From Trebonia kvetii (GTDB taxonomy: Bacteria > Actinomycetota > Actinomycetes > Streptosporangiales > Streptosporangiaceae): a stretch of 64,000 nt of DNA. Made by a program: the position numbers and the translations under genes. The DNA is taken from the NCBI RefSeq assembly GCF_007827045.1, contig NZ_RPFW01000007.1, positions 372,001 to 436,000 on the forward strand, read 5' to 3'. Shown here one piece after another: positions 30,343 to 40,330 of the stretch (positions within the stretch are counted from its first letter, which is position 1; each line of letters starts with the position of its first letter). The notes under the pieces are model-generated. The model had not been told where the DNA came from. It saw only the letters and a list, made by a program, of their open reading frames with translations, and made no database searches.

Positions 30343-31578
30343 ATGACGACTGTTGTCGGTACCGTAATTCCCGTAGCCGAGGAATTTCTCGGCATCGGCC
30401 GTGAGGGGACGACTGGTACCGTCGCAGCGCCCACGGCTACCATCCCGACCGAGAAGATTGACCCGGAGAACAAGGTCACCTACCTCGAGGACAACACCCT
30501 CCGAGGCATGATGGCCACACTGTTCAGCATTACCGCGGGCACCGAATCTGCGGCTGTCGACTTCTCCGGGCCTGTCTATCTGGACACCATCGGGCATGTC
30601 TTGCTTAACCTGATGGGCGACTACTCGGTTACGGGAACTCCGGGCGCGTCTAACGGCACCGGAACGGCCACGTCTGCCGGGGCTACGACGATGACCATTG
30701 TCGGTGGTACCGCCTCGCTGCCGATTGGCACGGCAATCCAGATCCCGGCTGGCACGGGTACCCCGGCACAGATTGTGGTCCTGTCTGCCCTGTCGACCAC
30801 CACGCTCCTGACGTTCGCTAACACGCCGCTGCGGTTCGCAGTATCCGGCACGCCCGCCCTCACCGTTGCCACCGCCCCGTTCACGCACACTTTCTCACTG
30901 CTTAACAGCTCGCCGGGCCAGCCGCCGACGCACACGATCACGCATTACGACGGCATCACCGGAACCAACAAGGCGGCTCAGTTCGCTTACTGGTGCGCTA
31001 CCGGGTGCTCTTTCAACATGGACGCCGAGAAGCTGTTCATGCACGACACCAAGGGTGTCGCGTACACGCAGCAGGCCGCAGCCGCGCCGGTTACCAACAG
31101 CTTTAGCACCGTCCCGGTCTACCCGAACTGGCGGTTTGCGGTCGGCATCGCCGGTCCCGCTTCCGGCGGCACGCTGGTCAATAACATCACGCTCGCATCA
31201 CTCGACATTAACCGGGTGGTTAAGCCTTACTGGACGGCCTCCGGCCAGCAGCTCCCGTACGTCTTCGGGCGCAATGCGCTGAGCGTGGAAGGCAAGTTCA
31301 CTGAGGTTGCGCAGAACAACACCAACCTGACCAGCATGTTGAACAACACGCAACAGATACTCCAGCTCGCCGCAACCAACGGGCTTGGCGGCGCGAACCT
31401 GCTTGCGATCACTTTCAACATGAACCTCTGCGCATTCGAGACCGTCAAGCTCAACAACAATGACGTGATCGAGTACGAGAGCACGTTTAAGGCAATCGCC
31501 AACAGCACCAACGCTGGCGCGTCGGGCGGGCAGTCGCCCATCTCGATCATCATCCAGAACGCAGTACCCACCTACTAA
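30343..31578 (+). CDS. Tail tube (major tail) protein
   Basis: 411 residues. The order GTVIPVAEEFLGIGREGTTGTVAAPTATIPTEKIDPENK ... and LNNNDVIEYESTFKAIAN near the end, directly before the tail chaperone genes, fit an actinophage tail tube protein. The middle (about 95-170) is a Thr/Ala/Gly-rich beta insertion (ATSAGATTMTIVGGTASLPIG) that may be a surface domain. Confidence 0.75.
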   Translation: MTTVVGTVIPVAEEFLGIGREGTTGTVAAPTATIPTEKIDPENKVTYLEDNTLRGMMATLFSITAGTESAAVDFSGPVYLDTIGHVLLNLMGDYSVTGTPGASNGTGTATSAGATTMTIVGGTASLPIGTAIQIPAGTGTPAQIVVLSALSTTTLLTFANTPLRFAVSGTPALTVATAPFTHTFSLLNSSPGQPPTHTITHYDGITGTNKAAQFAYWCATGCSFNMDAEKLFMHDTKGVAYTQQAAAAPVTNSFSTVPVYPNWRFAVGIAGPASGGTLVNNITLASLDINRVVKPYWTASGQQLPYVFGRNALSVEGKFTEVAQNNTNLTSMLNNTQQILQLAATNGLGGANLLAITFNMNLCAFETVKLNNNDVIEYESTFKAIANSTNAGASGGQSPISIIIQNAVPTY

Positions 31579-31601
31579 GCATTGATTAAGGGGATCTAAT
31601 C

Positions 31602-31961
31602 ATGCGCGTAACTCTTGACACTTCCGACAACTGGGCTGAGCTGCGGGAGGTCGCCGACCTCCGCAGGCCCGACCGCCTTGCGGTTAACAAGGCGATCAGC
31701 CTTTCGAGCGACGGCGAGGGCCGGGCGATCATTCCGGGCTCCATGGAGGATGACATGGCGACGGCACTCCTGCCGCTGGTCATCACCGAATGGTCGCTGC
31801 CTTACCCGGTCCCGGCTAAGCGGCCCGACGCCCTCTCGTTCCTGACGCTCGAGCAGGACGACGCCCTTCGGGCGGCGATCGTGCCGCACCTTAAGGCGAT
31901 TCAGGGCGTTAACGCCCCGACTCCGACTAACGAAACCCCTACGGCGCCCTCCGCGAGCTAA
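31602..31961 (+). CDS. Tail assembly chaperone (gpG-like)
   Basis: 119 residues, ATG 31602 with AAGGGGATC upstream. Location between tail tube and tape measure genes, size, and the overlapping -1 frame are the hallmark of gpG. The Pro/Thr-rich end (APTPTNETPTAPSAS) lies over the frameshift zone. Confidence 0.75.
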   Translation: MRVTLDTSDNWAELREVADLRRPDRLAVNKAISLSSDGEGRAIIPGSMEDDMATALLPLVITEWSLPYPVPAKRPDALSFLTLEQDDALRAAIVPHLKAIQGVNAPTPTNETPTAPSAS

Positions 31962-32197
31962 AGCGTTTCCTCGCGGGGGTTCCGCACGATAAGGAAGTAA
32001 TTCCTTTCGACCTTATGACGTACGTCGTGTACGCCGAACGGTGGGGCTGGACCCCGGAGCAGGTTGACCGCCTGACTCTCGACCAAGAGGACTGGCTGAT
32101 GCCTATCGCCTTGGCGTTGGACGGCGAGAGGGAATACCGGGAGAAGAAGGCCGCGGAAGCGGCTGAGCGGAAGGCTAAGAGTAAGAACAGGTCTTAG
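31931..32197 (+). CDS. gpT extension of tail chaperone, made by -1 frameshift
   Basis: The -1 frame opens at 31931 and reads ALRELKRFLAGVPHDKEVIPFDLMTYVVYAERWGWTPEQVDRL..., typical of the second chaperone domain, with only an internal ATG at 32015. It must be reached by a -1 slip between 31931 and 31961. The string GAAACCCCT at 31932-31940 sits at the right place in the zero frame as GAA-ACC-CCT. The exact slip site is inferred. Confidence 0.7.
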   Translation, partial: RNPYGALRELKRFLAGVPHDKEVIPFDLMTYVVYAERWGWTPEQVDRLTLDQEDWLMPIALALDGEREYREKKAAEAAERKAKSKNRS

Positions 32198-32700
32198 TGG
32201 TAACTGTATCTCTTGTTGTTGACGACGCCGACTGGGGCGGCGCGCTCGATAACTGGTTGGTGCTTGCGCACTTGGAGGGCGTTAACGCCAACCTCGAGGG
32301 CGCAAAGCTAATCCAGCGCAAGACGCGGAGCCTTCTTTCCCGTTACCACCACCGCCCCCTTAGCAGTACCCCCTCCCCCATTGGTGAGCCGCCCGCGATG
32401 ATAAGCGGGCGGCTTGCTGCGTCTGTAATGGCAGAACAGGACGGGGATGACGCCGTTGTTGGCCCTACCGAATGGGCCTCTTCCACTAACGGGCCTTACG
32501 GCCGGTTCCTCGAGCTGGGCGGAGTCCATAAGGGCGACATGTGGTGGTGGGAAGACGGCTACTGGCATAACGCGCAGGAGCTTGAAAAGCTCCCGCGGCC
32601 CTTCCTTAAGCCCGCGACTGATGACGCGATCAAGTCGGGCGAACTCACCGAAATTTACTGGCGACGCTGGCTTATAGCACAGCAGATGGCGACCTCTTAA
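32197..32700 (+). CDS. HK97 gp10-like head-tail joining protein
   Basis: 167 residues from GTG 32197. SGRLAASVMAEQDG...VVGPTEWASSTNGPYGRFLELGGVHK and RPFLKPATDDA are the signature of the HK97 gp10/neck family. In most phages this gene is in the connector block before the tail tube; here it follows the chaperones. Confidence 0.65.
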   Translation: MVTVSLVVDDADWGGALDNWLVLAHLEGVNANLEGAKLIQRKTRSLLSRYHHRPLSSTPSPIGEPPAMISGRLAASVMAEQDGDDAVVGPTEWASSTNGPYGRFLELGGVHKGDMWWWEDGYWHNAQELEKLPRPFLKPATDDAIKSGELTEIYWRRWLIAQQMATS

Positions 32701-32701
32701 A

Positions 32702-35700
32702 TTGGCAACTGCCGCTTACCTACCTCCTGTAGAGACTCGTCTCACGATGAATCTCAAGGAGTTCGCACCTAAGATCGCGGCTGCCAAGAAGCTCATCGAC
32801 GGGCTTAACAGCAATGTTGTCATCAACATTGACGCGGAAGTCGCTGCGGCTGAGGCGAAGATTAAGGCGCTTAGGGATATGGCCGGGCGCCCGGTCACGT
32901 TCCCCGTCAGGGCTGATATCGGCCAGGCTCGCACTGCTGCCAGGGTAGCGGGCAGCGAGTTCTACAGGACGATTAGCGGACTCACCACGGGCCGCTCTAG
33001 CGGCTTGCCGCCTGCTTACCTCAAGTCAATACAGCAGCGGATCGCGCAGCGGGTTGCAATGACCACGGCCGAAGTGATGGCCGATGAGCAGAGGGCCGCT
33101 AGCTCGGGCAGCAACTTCTTCTCCTCCATGCCCGGATGGGCTGGCTGGCTTGGCGCCCTGTTCACGAACAAGTCGCCGGTCCCGCTTTTCGGCAATGCCC
33201 TCAACCTGGCGTATAACGCCATTAGGAAGACCGACTCCGGTCTGCCGACCGTCATAAGCCATCTCGTCTCGATGAGTGCGGGATGGCACCTGGCGTCTGA
33301 GGCTGTTATCGAGTTCGCCGCGGTCTGGGCTCCGGCGTCTATTGCCCTTACCGCTTTCGGTGCTGCCGCTTACCCGACTGCGTTGCAGATTTACAAGCAG
33401 CTCAAGAACATGAACACGGCGGCGCAGGCCACGGGGCAGCAGTTCACATCGCTGGCCACTAAGGGCCAGTCGCTTAGTCAGGCTGTTAAGCCGTCCGTCC
33501 TCGAGGCGTTCGGCATCGCGCTCTACACAATCCAGCGGAACAGTGGCCACCTGGCGGGGCCGCTGGCGTCTATTGGCCAGTCGATCGACCAGATCACGGC
33601 CAGGGCGAGTGTCGCCCTGTCGCACACTAACGGGTCATTCTTCCAGACCGGCGCTCGTGACGTTGGGCTCTTGATGACCGCGTTCGGGAACCTGTTCGGC
33701 ATCTTCGGCGCACTAGCCAGGGCCGTTCCCGGCTACGCGGAAGTCCTGCTCACCTTCGGGACTCAGATACTCGGCTTCGGCGAGCGCGTGGCGCAGGGCA
33801 TTGAGCCAGCTCTCGGATGGTTCCTTAAGCTGCACGGGGCGATCTTCTATGGCGGCCTCTTCGGTACTGCCGCCGCGTGGGGGTTCACCAAGGTTGTCGC
33901 CGGGCTTACGTCGATAACGGAAGGCATCGCCTCCCTGGCGGTCAAGGCCGGATTGGCGGAGCCGATCATTGCCGGGCTCGGCAAGGTTCTCCTGTTCCTC
34001 GACACGGCCGGTTCCGGCCCGGTCATCGCAGGCGTGGCCCTGGTGGCGGGCGGACTCGCGGGCCTGATCATGTACCTGCGTGCGGGGCGCACTGCGGCTC
34101 AGGCGTTCGGCAGCTCCATGCAGCAGGCGCTTTCAACCGCCTCGGCGGGTCAGCTTCAGGGGCTCCTCAAGGCCGACACGGCCGCTAACGCGGAGCGGCT
34201 CGCTGCGGCAACTCAGACCCTCACCGCCGCACAGAGCGCGTACAACGCCACCCTTAAGCGCGGAGAAGTGTACGGCAACCCGTACATGCCGACGCACCGC
34301 GGCGGGCTTTCCCTGCCGGGCCAGAATGCGGCGCTTAGGCAGGCCAACCAGGCCGTCGATGGCTACCGGGCTAACGCTATGCAGCTCTCGAGCGAGCAGG
34401 TAAACCTTCACTCGAACCTTGCCAGGATCGCTCATGACTTTGGGGTTAGCCTTCCGAATGCACTGGGATTGGCCAGTGCTGCGCAGGTTACGAACAATCA
34501 GCTCTTGGGCAGCGGAGCCGATAACCTCGCGCAGATCGAGGCGCTTATCAACGGCTACATGACCCAGCTCAAGGTGATGACGGATGGCACGGGGAATCTC
34601 GGCAGCGCCCTTCACGCCCTTAACGTAACTACCTCGAGCCAGTACCAGGCAATCCAGAATGTCACGGGCGCCTATTCGACGTGGATCGGGATTGTCACTG
34701 GCGGAGACTCCGCCTTCACTACCTTTGAGCAGGGGCAGAAGACGCTGATCACCGACCTGCAACAGGGCGGCGAAAAGGTCCGCACCACTCTTGGCAAGAT
34801 CAGTGACAGCTTCACGACCGTTAAGTCCACCCTTAACGGGACCTCGGATTCCTCGCTTGCGGCGAGGCAGGCATTCGATGCACAGATTAACTCGGCGGTG
34901 TCGCTCTATAACGCCCTCGCCACTATGGCGGCGGTGTCGGGCAATAGCGCCGTAGCGCAGCACGCCCTTTACCAGGCCGGTAAGGACATTGTTGCGCAGA
35001 TGCTTCCGCTTGCCGCCGGGTCGAAGCAGGCGGCCACCATGGTTTACGCCCTTGCGCAGATCGCCGGGTACGCGGGCGATAACTCTCTCGCGGGAATGTC
35101 TAAGTGGCTCGGCCACACTAAGAACGCGGAGAAGGATCTTAACAAGCAGCAGGGCATTCTTACCCAGTCGACCGCAACCTTGTCCCAGGATGCTAAGAAC
35201 CTGGCTTCCGGCCTTCAGGGTGTGCTGACTCAGGCGATGGTTAACGCCATCGCCAATACCGCGCAGCTTAACCAAGCGACGCAGAACCTTTCGGATGCGT
35301 TCGGCAAGTCGCACGGCAAGATCAATTCCAATGTGACCCAGATGGCGAACAACTACATTCAGTCGCTTAAGCAGATGGGTTTCTCTAACTCGCAGATCGA
35401 GGGCGCTCTTGGCGCCCTGGCGGACACGTTCATGCATAACCGCACCCAGGCCCAGAAGTGGGCGGATCAGATAGTGACGCAAGCCGCTCGGGCGCAGGCC
35501 GCCATTGATGCGATGCACGGCAAGACAATAACGGTCAATACGATTCAGGTAACGCAGGCCCCGTACGTCGTAACCCAGCCGCCGCCGCAGGGCGGCCACC
35601 ATGGCGGCGCTACAGGATTCCTCAAGGGCAGCGGAGGCTTCCGCGGATCTGGCGCCGGAGGCGGCCCGGCTGAAATACACAACCATGTGCATCTGGACGG

Positions 35701-35788
35701 CAAGGAGATTTACCGCTCCGTCCAAAAGAACGGCATTGAAACGGAACGACGGACGGGCACTAATGGCCTCGGCAGGAGAACTAGGTAA
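32702..35788 (+). CDS. Tape measure protein
   Basis: 1028 residues, TTG start. Long helical, Ala/Gln-rich protein with hydrophobic segments around 200-230 and 435-460 (VIAGVALVAGGLAGLIMYLRAG), directly behind the chaperones, as for tape measure proteins. The C-terminus has a Gly/His-rich stretch (PPPQGGHHGGATGFLKGSGG). The length would predict a tail of roughly 150 nm by the usual residue-per-length rule. Confidence 0.85.
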   Translation: MATAAYLPPVETRLTMNLKEFAPKIAAAKKLIDGLNSNVVINIDAEVAAAEAKIKALRDMAGRPVTFPVRADIGQARTAARVAGSEFYRTISGLTTGRSSGLPPAYLKSIQQRIAQRVAMTTAEVMADEQRAASSGSNFFSSMPGWAGWLGALFTNKSPVPLFGNALNLAYNAIRKTDSGLPTVISHLVSMSAGWHLASEAVIEFAAVWAPASIALTAFGAAAYPTALQIYKQLKNMNTAAQATGQQFTSLATKGQSLSQAVKPSVLEAFGIALYTIQRNSGHLAGPLASIGQSIDQITARASVALSHTNGSFFQTGARDVGLLMTAFGNLFGIFGALARAVPGYAEVLLTFGTQILGFGERVAQGIEPALGWFLKLHGAIFYGGLFGTAAAWGFTKVVAGLTSITEGIASLAVKAGLAEPIIAGLGKVLLFLDTAGSGPVIAGVALVAGGLAGLIMYLRAGRTAAQAFGSSMQQALSTASAGQLQGLLKADTAANAERLAAATQTLTAAQSAYNATLKRGEVYGNPYMPTHRGGLSLPGQNAALRQANQAVDGYRANAMQLSSEQVNLHSNLARIAHDFGVSLPNALGLASAAQVTNNQLLGSGADNLAQIEALINGYMTQLKVMTDGTGNLGSALHALNVTTSSQYQAIQNVTGAYSTWIGIVTGGDSAFTTFEQGQKTLITDLQQGGEKVRTTLGKISDSFTTVKSTLNGTSDSSLAARQAFDAQINSAVSLYNALATMAAVSGNSAVAQHALYQAGKDIVAQMLPLAAGSKQAATMVYALAQIAGYAGDNSLAGMSKWLGHTKNAEKDLNKQQGILTQSTATLSQDAKNLASGLQGVLTQAMVNAIANTAQLNQATQNLSDAFGKSHGKINSNVTQMANNYIQSLKQMGFSNSQIEGALGALADTFMHNRTQAQKWADQIVTQAARAQAAIDAMHGKTITVNTIQVTQAPYVVTQPPPQGGHHGGATGFLKGSGGFRGSGAGGGPAEIHNHVHLDGKEIYRSVQKNGIETERRTGTNGLGRRTR

Positions 35789-35791
35789 TTC

Positions 35792-38700
35792 GTGGGCAAC
35801 GTAACCGTTGATTTCACTAACGTCCTTACGGCGACAGACCCGCTCGGTGCGGGCCTGGTCCTGTCCGAGTTCCCGCAAGTCACCCCGATTCCGTTCGTGG
35901 CTAGCGCCACTTGGAATCAGCTCCTAACTAACCTGGCGCCAGGGCACATGCGCGCCTCGCTCGCCTGGTATGGCGGTAATCCCGGTTATGGTGCGGGCGG
36001 TTCCAGTCGGGCGCCGGGCACCGCCGCCGCATTGGTGAAGGCGATTAAGGCGTCCGGGGCTGTCCCGCTGATCTCATTCAACGGCGACACTGACGACAAT
36101 AATTTCTGGCCGAATGACGGCGGTTCCCTTGTCAGCTATTTCAACGCCGGAGGCGGGCGTAATGGCGGTCCAGTTAAGTACTGGAGCATCGGTAATGAGG
36201 CGAAAAGTCCTAATGCTGGCGGTAGTGCCTACAACCTGAATGCTACCGGCCAGGGGTCAGCTAGGGCCACCCTTGCGGCGATGCTCGCCGCGGACCCGAC
36301 CATTTGCGTCGGCGCCCCTGCGGCGTCATTCTGGGATACCAGCTTCCTTTCATGGGCTGCGGCCAACCTGCCGGGCCTCGGCGGCCTTAGCTACCATGCC
36401 TATGACGCGCTCGACACGCAGGGCAACGACAACGGCCACGGCGGTTTCTACGACACCGCCGAGTATTACAACCAGACTGGCACCATGCGGGGCTACAAGT
36501 CGGGCATCCTGTACGGGGTCGAGGAACTTAACGTCAACTTTGACACTAAGGCCGCTGCCACTGTCGCGTTCGCGTCCTCGTGGAAGAACACATGCTGGAT
36601 TGCCGACGTGCTCGGCCAGGTTCTTTCCTCCGGCGCGCACCCCACCGTCTATTCTGACACCAACGATCCCGGCTTGTCGATCATCAGCAACGGCACCAAT
36701 GGTGCGCCGTACCCTTACGGCACCCCCATGCCCGCCTACTGGGGTATTGGTATTTGGACTGGCATGAATAGCCAGTTCATGCGCTATTCAAACAACTTTG
36801 TTCACGCCAGCACCACCTACACGAATACCAGCGTTAGCGTTTACGCCTGTGATAACGGCAAGATCATTGCCATTAACAAGGATACTGCTAGCCATCCGCT
36901 TACCATCGCCCTTACGATTCCCACCGGCACGACCAGCGGCACCTACAACGTGTGGGCCAGCAACGCCAATAGCCCGACCTCCGCTATCACGCGGGTCGTT
37001 AATAACGCCCAGTTCTCCGGCTCCACGATTAACTACACGATTCCGGCTCAGACGGCGATCAGCATTGACGTTACCGCCTCGGGCTTGGTCGGCAACCCCG
37101 GCGGCGGGGGTGGCGGTGGCGGCTCCATCGTGACCAGCTCGTCCACGCTTTCGGTTGTCCAGAGCAGTACCGGCACGGTCGCAATCTCGCTGTCCGCGGC
37201 ACCTGTCGTCAACGTAACCGCGACCATCACCAGGACGGCCGGGAACACCGGCCTGTCGGTCAGCTCGGGCGGCACCCTCACTTTCACCCCGGCCAACTAC
37301 GCCACCCCGCAGAACGTCACGTTTACGGCTGACGCCTCCAGTACAGGCGCCGCAACCTTCACCGTCAGCACTCCCAGCGGGAGCGGCTACCCGAATACCA
37401 CCATCACGGTAACCGAGACATCCTCCGGCGGCGGCGGTGGTGGGGGCGGTGGTGGAGGCTCGGCACTGCTGAGCCAAGACTATGAATCAGGCACTAACGG
37501 CACCACCATAACGACGGGCAACTCTGGCGGTACTGGCCGGAACGCCTGGGATCTGGTGTCCGCCACTAACGGCGCGACCGTGCAGTATTCCAGCGCGCAG
37601 GCCGCCAACGGCGCCCTGTCCGGCGCGTACACCACTAGCGGCACCGCGGGCGTGGCCTACACGCAGTGGTCGTCCAGCTCGGTTGGCTCGCAGCCGGTCA
37701 TCTATGGCCGGACTTACGTCTACCTGACTGCCAATCCGACGACCGACACTAACATTGTCGAATTCTGGAATGGCGGCACTTTCGGCGGCGGCGTAATGAT
37801 CGCCAATAGCGGACAGTTGCGGCTCCAGAATGCGAGCTTCGGAGAAATCGGCGGCGGCCCCACCATGCCTACCGGCCAGTGGTTCCGGCTGGAATGGACG
37901 ATTAACGCCGGGGCGCCCGGTGTTGCTAGCGCCACCGTCAACTGGTACAACTCGCCGAACGGCACGGCAGTCAGCGGCACCGTCACTGACACTGGCGGGC
38001 AGTACGGCACGAGCGGCGTTATCAGTGAGACTCACTGGGGCTGGTGCAGCTCGCACGCCAGCCAGCCGACAATGTACCTGGATAACGCGGCTCTCTCCAC
38101 CACCGGGCCTCTTGGCCCCGTGGGCGCACCGCCAGCGGTAATGGTCACTAACCCCGGCCCGCAGACGGGCACGGTGGGAACGTCGCTTTCGCTGTCGATC
38201 ACGGCGACCGGATCGTCTCTCACCTATACAGCTAGCGGCCTTCCTGCGGGCCTCTCCATTAGCTCGACTACCGGCGCGATCTCGGGTACGCCGACAACCG
38301 CGGGCGCTTACTCCGTAACCGTCACGGCGACCGACCCGAGCAGCAACAGCGCTAACGCCACGTTTACGTGGACTATCGCTAACGCCGCCGGTGGCGGCAC
38401 GCCGGGCACCATCCCGGCTATTACGGTGACCGCTACCGCTGGCGGCAACGCCAGCGCCGGAATCCTGCTGCGCGTCTTGGCGCTCAATAACGCAGCCCTC
38501 CCGGCTTTCCCCGTCCCGCCTAACATCGCCTCCCAGTCGGCTACGGGCGCGCATGAGGCGACGATCATTCCGGCGCTAACCGGGTCATTGGCCCTGGCCG
38601 CCGAGATTAACTTCCCGGCCACGGCTGCCGCCCCGGTGGCGGCTGCTGGCAACACGGCAATCGACTCTGTAAGTGACACCGTAAGTAGCACCACACAGGA

Positions 38701-38818
38701 CTACGGCTACGGCACTTTCCAGAGCACGGCCACGCTTACGGCCGGAACTCCATTCACAGCCGGGTCAACAGATGCCGCCGCGGGCGGCGTTGCGGTGCTT
38801 GAAATCCAGCCTGCTTAG
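35792..38818 (+). CDS. Tail protein with glycoside-hydrolase-like domain, beta-sandwich and lectin-like modules
   Basis: 1008 residues from GTG 35792. Residues 1-330 look like a clan-A (beta/alpha)8 glycosidase: MRASLAWY, VPLISFNGDT, KYWSIGNEA (Glu-136 as acid/base), LSYHAYD (201-205) and YGVEELNV (Glu-244/245 as nucleophile). A beta domain follows to about 435, then a Gly8 linker, a Calx-beta-like domain (LTFTPANYATPQNVTF), a Gly11 linker, a LamG-like domain (DYESGTNG...), a He_PIG Ig-like domain (LPAGLSISSTTGAISGTP) and a Thr/Ala-rich end. Probably degrades a host surface glycan during adsorption. Confidence 0.7.
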   Translation: MGNVTVDFTNVLTATDPLGAGLVLSEFPQVTPIPFVASATWNQLLTNLAPGHMRASLAWYGGNPGYGAGGSSRAPGTAAALVKAIKASGAVPLISFNGDTDDNNFWPNDGGSLVSYFNAGGGRNGGPVKYWSIGNEAKSPNAGGSAYNLNATGQGSARATLAAMLAADPTICVGAPAASFWDTSFLSWAAANLPGLGGLSYHAYDALDTQGNDNGHGGFYDTAEYYNQTGTMRGYKSGILYGVEELNVNFDTKAAATVAFASSWKNTCWIADVLGQVLSSGAHPTVYSDTNDPGLSIISNGTNGAPYPYGTPMPAYWGIGIWTGMNSQFMRYSNNFVHASTTYTNTSVSVYACDNGKIIAINKDTASHPLTIALTIPTGTTSGTYNVWASNANSPTSAITRVVNNAQFSGSTINYTIPAQTAISIDVTASGLVGNPGGGGGGGGSIVTSSSTLSVVQSSTGTVAISLSAAPVVNVTATITRTAGNTGLSVSSGGTLTFTPANYATPQNVTFTADASSTGAATFTVSTPSGSGYPNTTITVTETSSGGGGGGGGGGGSALLSQDYESGTNGTTITTGNSGGTGRNAWDLVSATNGATVQYSSAQAANGALSGAYTTSGTAGVAYTQWSSSSVGSQPVIYGRTYVYLTANPTTDTNIVEFWNGGTFGGGVMIANSGQLRLQNASFGEIGGGPTMPTGQWFRLEWTINAGAPGVASATVNWYNSPNGTAVSGTVTDTGGQYGTSGVISETHWGWCSSHASQPTMYLDNAALSTTGPLGPVGAPPAVMVTNPGPQTGTVGTSLSLSITATGSSLTYTASGLPAGLSISSTTGAISGTPTTAGAYSVTVTATDPSSNSANATFTWTIANAAGGGTPGTIPAITVTATAGGNASAGILLRVLALNNAALPAFPVPPNIASQSATGAHEATIIPALTGSLALAAEINFPATAAAPVAAAGNTAIDSVSDTVSSTTQDYGYGTFQSTATLTAGTPFTAGSTDAAAGGVAVLEIQPA

Positions 38819-38845
38819 GCTTTAGAGATAAGGTAACAACGTTAA

Positions 38846-40327
38846 TTGACTGACCTCGCGCTTTCGGCACTTGCTGTCCTGACCAACCCGCAGAAGAACG
38901 TCAAGATAGCGGTTCTTGATCCGAATGACACGAGCACCGTTCCGGCTGGCGCCTCGGGCTCCGACAAGACGATGCCCATTGCCTCTATGGCTAGCTCGGT
39001 GTTCGGTGTCCTGTTTCCTTCGGCGGACAGTTCGGGGGCAACGGACACGGCAGCCATTAACGCTATCTGCCAGGCAGGCAGGACGGCGTATCTGGTGCCC
39101 GGCACGTATTACGTGACCAATCTTCTGCCTGACAGCAACGGCGGCATTATCGGCTCGGGACCGGACACCGTTCTCCAGTCGGTTTCCGGCACCACGGGTG
39201 CCGTTATCGCCTGCAAGACTCCGGCCACTACGGTTCAGGTCACGATCGCCAGCCTGACGATTATCCCGAACACCGGGTCATCGCTCATGGGTATCTACCT
39301 GGATAACACTGGCTTTAGCGGAAACCCGTCCGACGTGCGCCACACGATCCGCGATGTCTGGGTTTACCAGGCGAGCGGCGATGCTTTCAAGTTCGGCACG
39401 AACATCCGCGGCCTGGTCATGCGCGGCGGCGGGCAGTACCACGGCCAGGGCTACGGCCTGAACGTCACCAGCGGTGCGACTGATAACTTCTTTACCGATG
39501 TTATCTCCGGCTGGTCTGCTAACCACGGCTTTAACTTGGCCGGTGGAAACAACATGCTGAAAGGCTGCAAGGCATTCTTTGCGGGCTACAACGGCTCGAC
39601 CTGGGGTACCACACAGTGCGGTTTCGAACTGCCGAGCACGTCGACCTATAACGTCCTGGTCGGCTGCTCGTCTCAGCAGAACGCGCTTCACGGCTACGAT
39701 CTCCAGTCCGCTTTGCACTGCACGCTTTCAGGTAACGAGGCGGACAGCAATGGCGCGGGGACAACAGGTGGCGCGGGTGTCAACACGAACGCCGCGACCT
39801 ACTGCTCCATTTCGGGCACCACCGGAAACAACAATGGCGGCCTTACGCCCGCGGCGCAGCAGTACGGTATCCAGGTTGCGGGTACGCAAACGGGAACGGT
39901 CTTCAACTTCAACCCGGTTACGGGCACATCCGGGCCATTCAACTACGTCTCAGGCTTCGGGTACACGTACCTGTCACAGACGAACTCTGACTTTTCGCAG
40001 GCGTCATTCTTTAAGACTCCCGCACTTGTCCTGGCTGCTGACTCGGTGCAGACCGTCACGTCCAGCTACACGATTCTTACCGCGACCGATGGCAACTATG
40101 CTGCCATTCCGGTTACGGCGTCAGGTGCCGTTACCGGCGTGATTCTTCAGGCGCCGTCGAATGCCTGGACGAGAGTTACCGTCATTAATCAGTCAGCGTT
40201 CACCATCACCTTTGCCGCATCAGGAACTAGCCATGTGGCGGATGGCACGTCCAATGTGATACCGGCGCTGACTGCGCGGACGTTTGTTTACGACGGCAAC
40301 ACATCGCTCTGGTACAGGGTCGCTTAA
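38846..40327 (+). CDS. Beta-helix tail spike/fibre
   Basis: 493 residues, TTG start. TDTAAINAICQAGRTAYLVPGTYYVTNLLPDSNGGIIGSG is the usual lead-in of pectate-lyase-like right-handed beta-helices, followed by repeating short strands with Asn/Gly turns (GLNVTSGATDNFFTDV, NNMLKGCKAFFAGYN, YNVLVGCSSQQNALHGY). Likely receptor binding, perhaps with glycan cleavage; no catalytic residues can be picked out. Confidence 0.75.
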   Translation: MTDLALSALAVLTNPQKNVKIAVLDPNDTSTVPAGASGSDKTMPIASMASSVFGVLFPSADSSGATDTAAINAICQAGRTAYLVPGTYYVTNLLPDSNGGIIGSGPDTVLQSVSGTTGAVIACKTPATTVQVTIASLTIIPNTGSSLMGIYLDNTGFSGNPSDVRHTIRDVWVYQASGDAFKFGTNIRGLVMRGGGQYHGQGYGLNVTSGATDNFFTDVISGWSANHGFNLAGGNNMLKGCKAFFAGYNGSTWGTTQCGFELPSTSTYNVLVGCSSQQNALHGYDLQSALHCTLSGNEADSNGAGTTGGAGVNTNAATYCSISGTTGNNNGGLTPAAQQYGIQVAGTQTGTVFNFNPVTGTSGPFNYVSGFGYTYLSQTNSDFSQASFFKTPALVLAADSVQTVTSSYTILTATDGNYAAIPVTASGAVTGVILQAPSNAWTRVTVINQSAFTITFAASGTSHVADGTSNVIPALTARTFVYDGNTSLWYRVA

Positions 40328-40330
40328 GGA

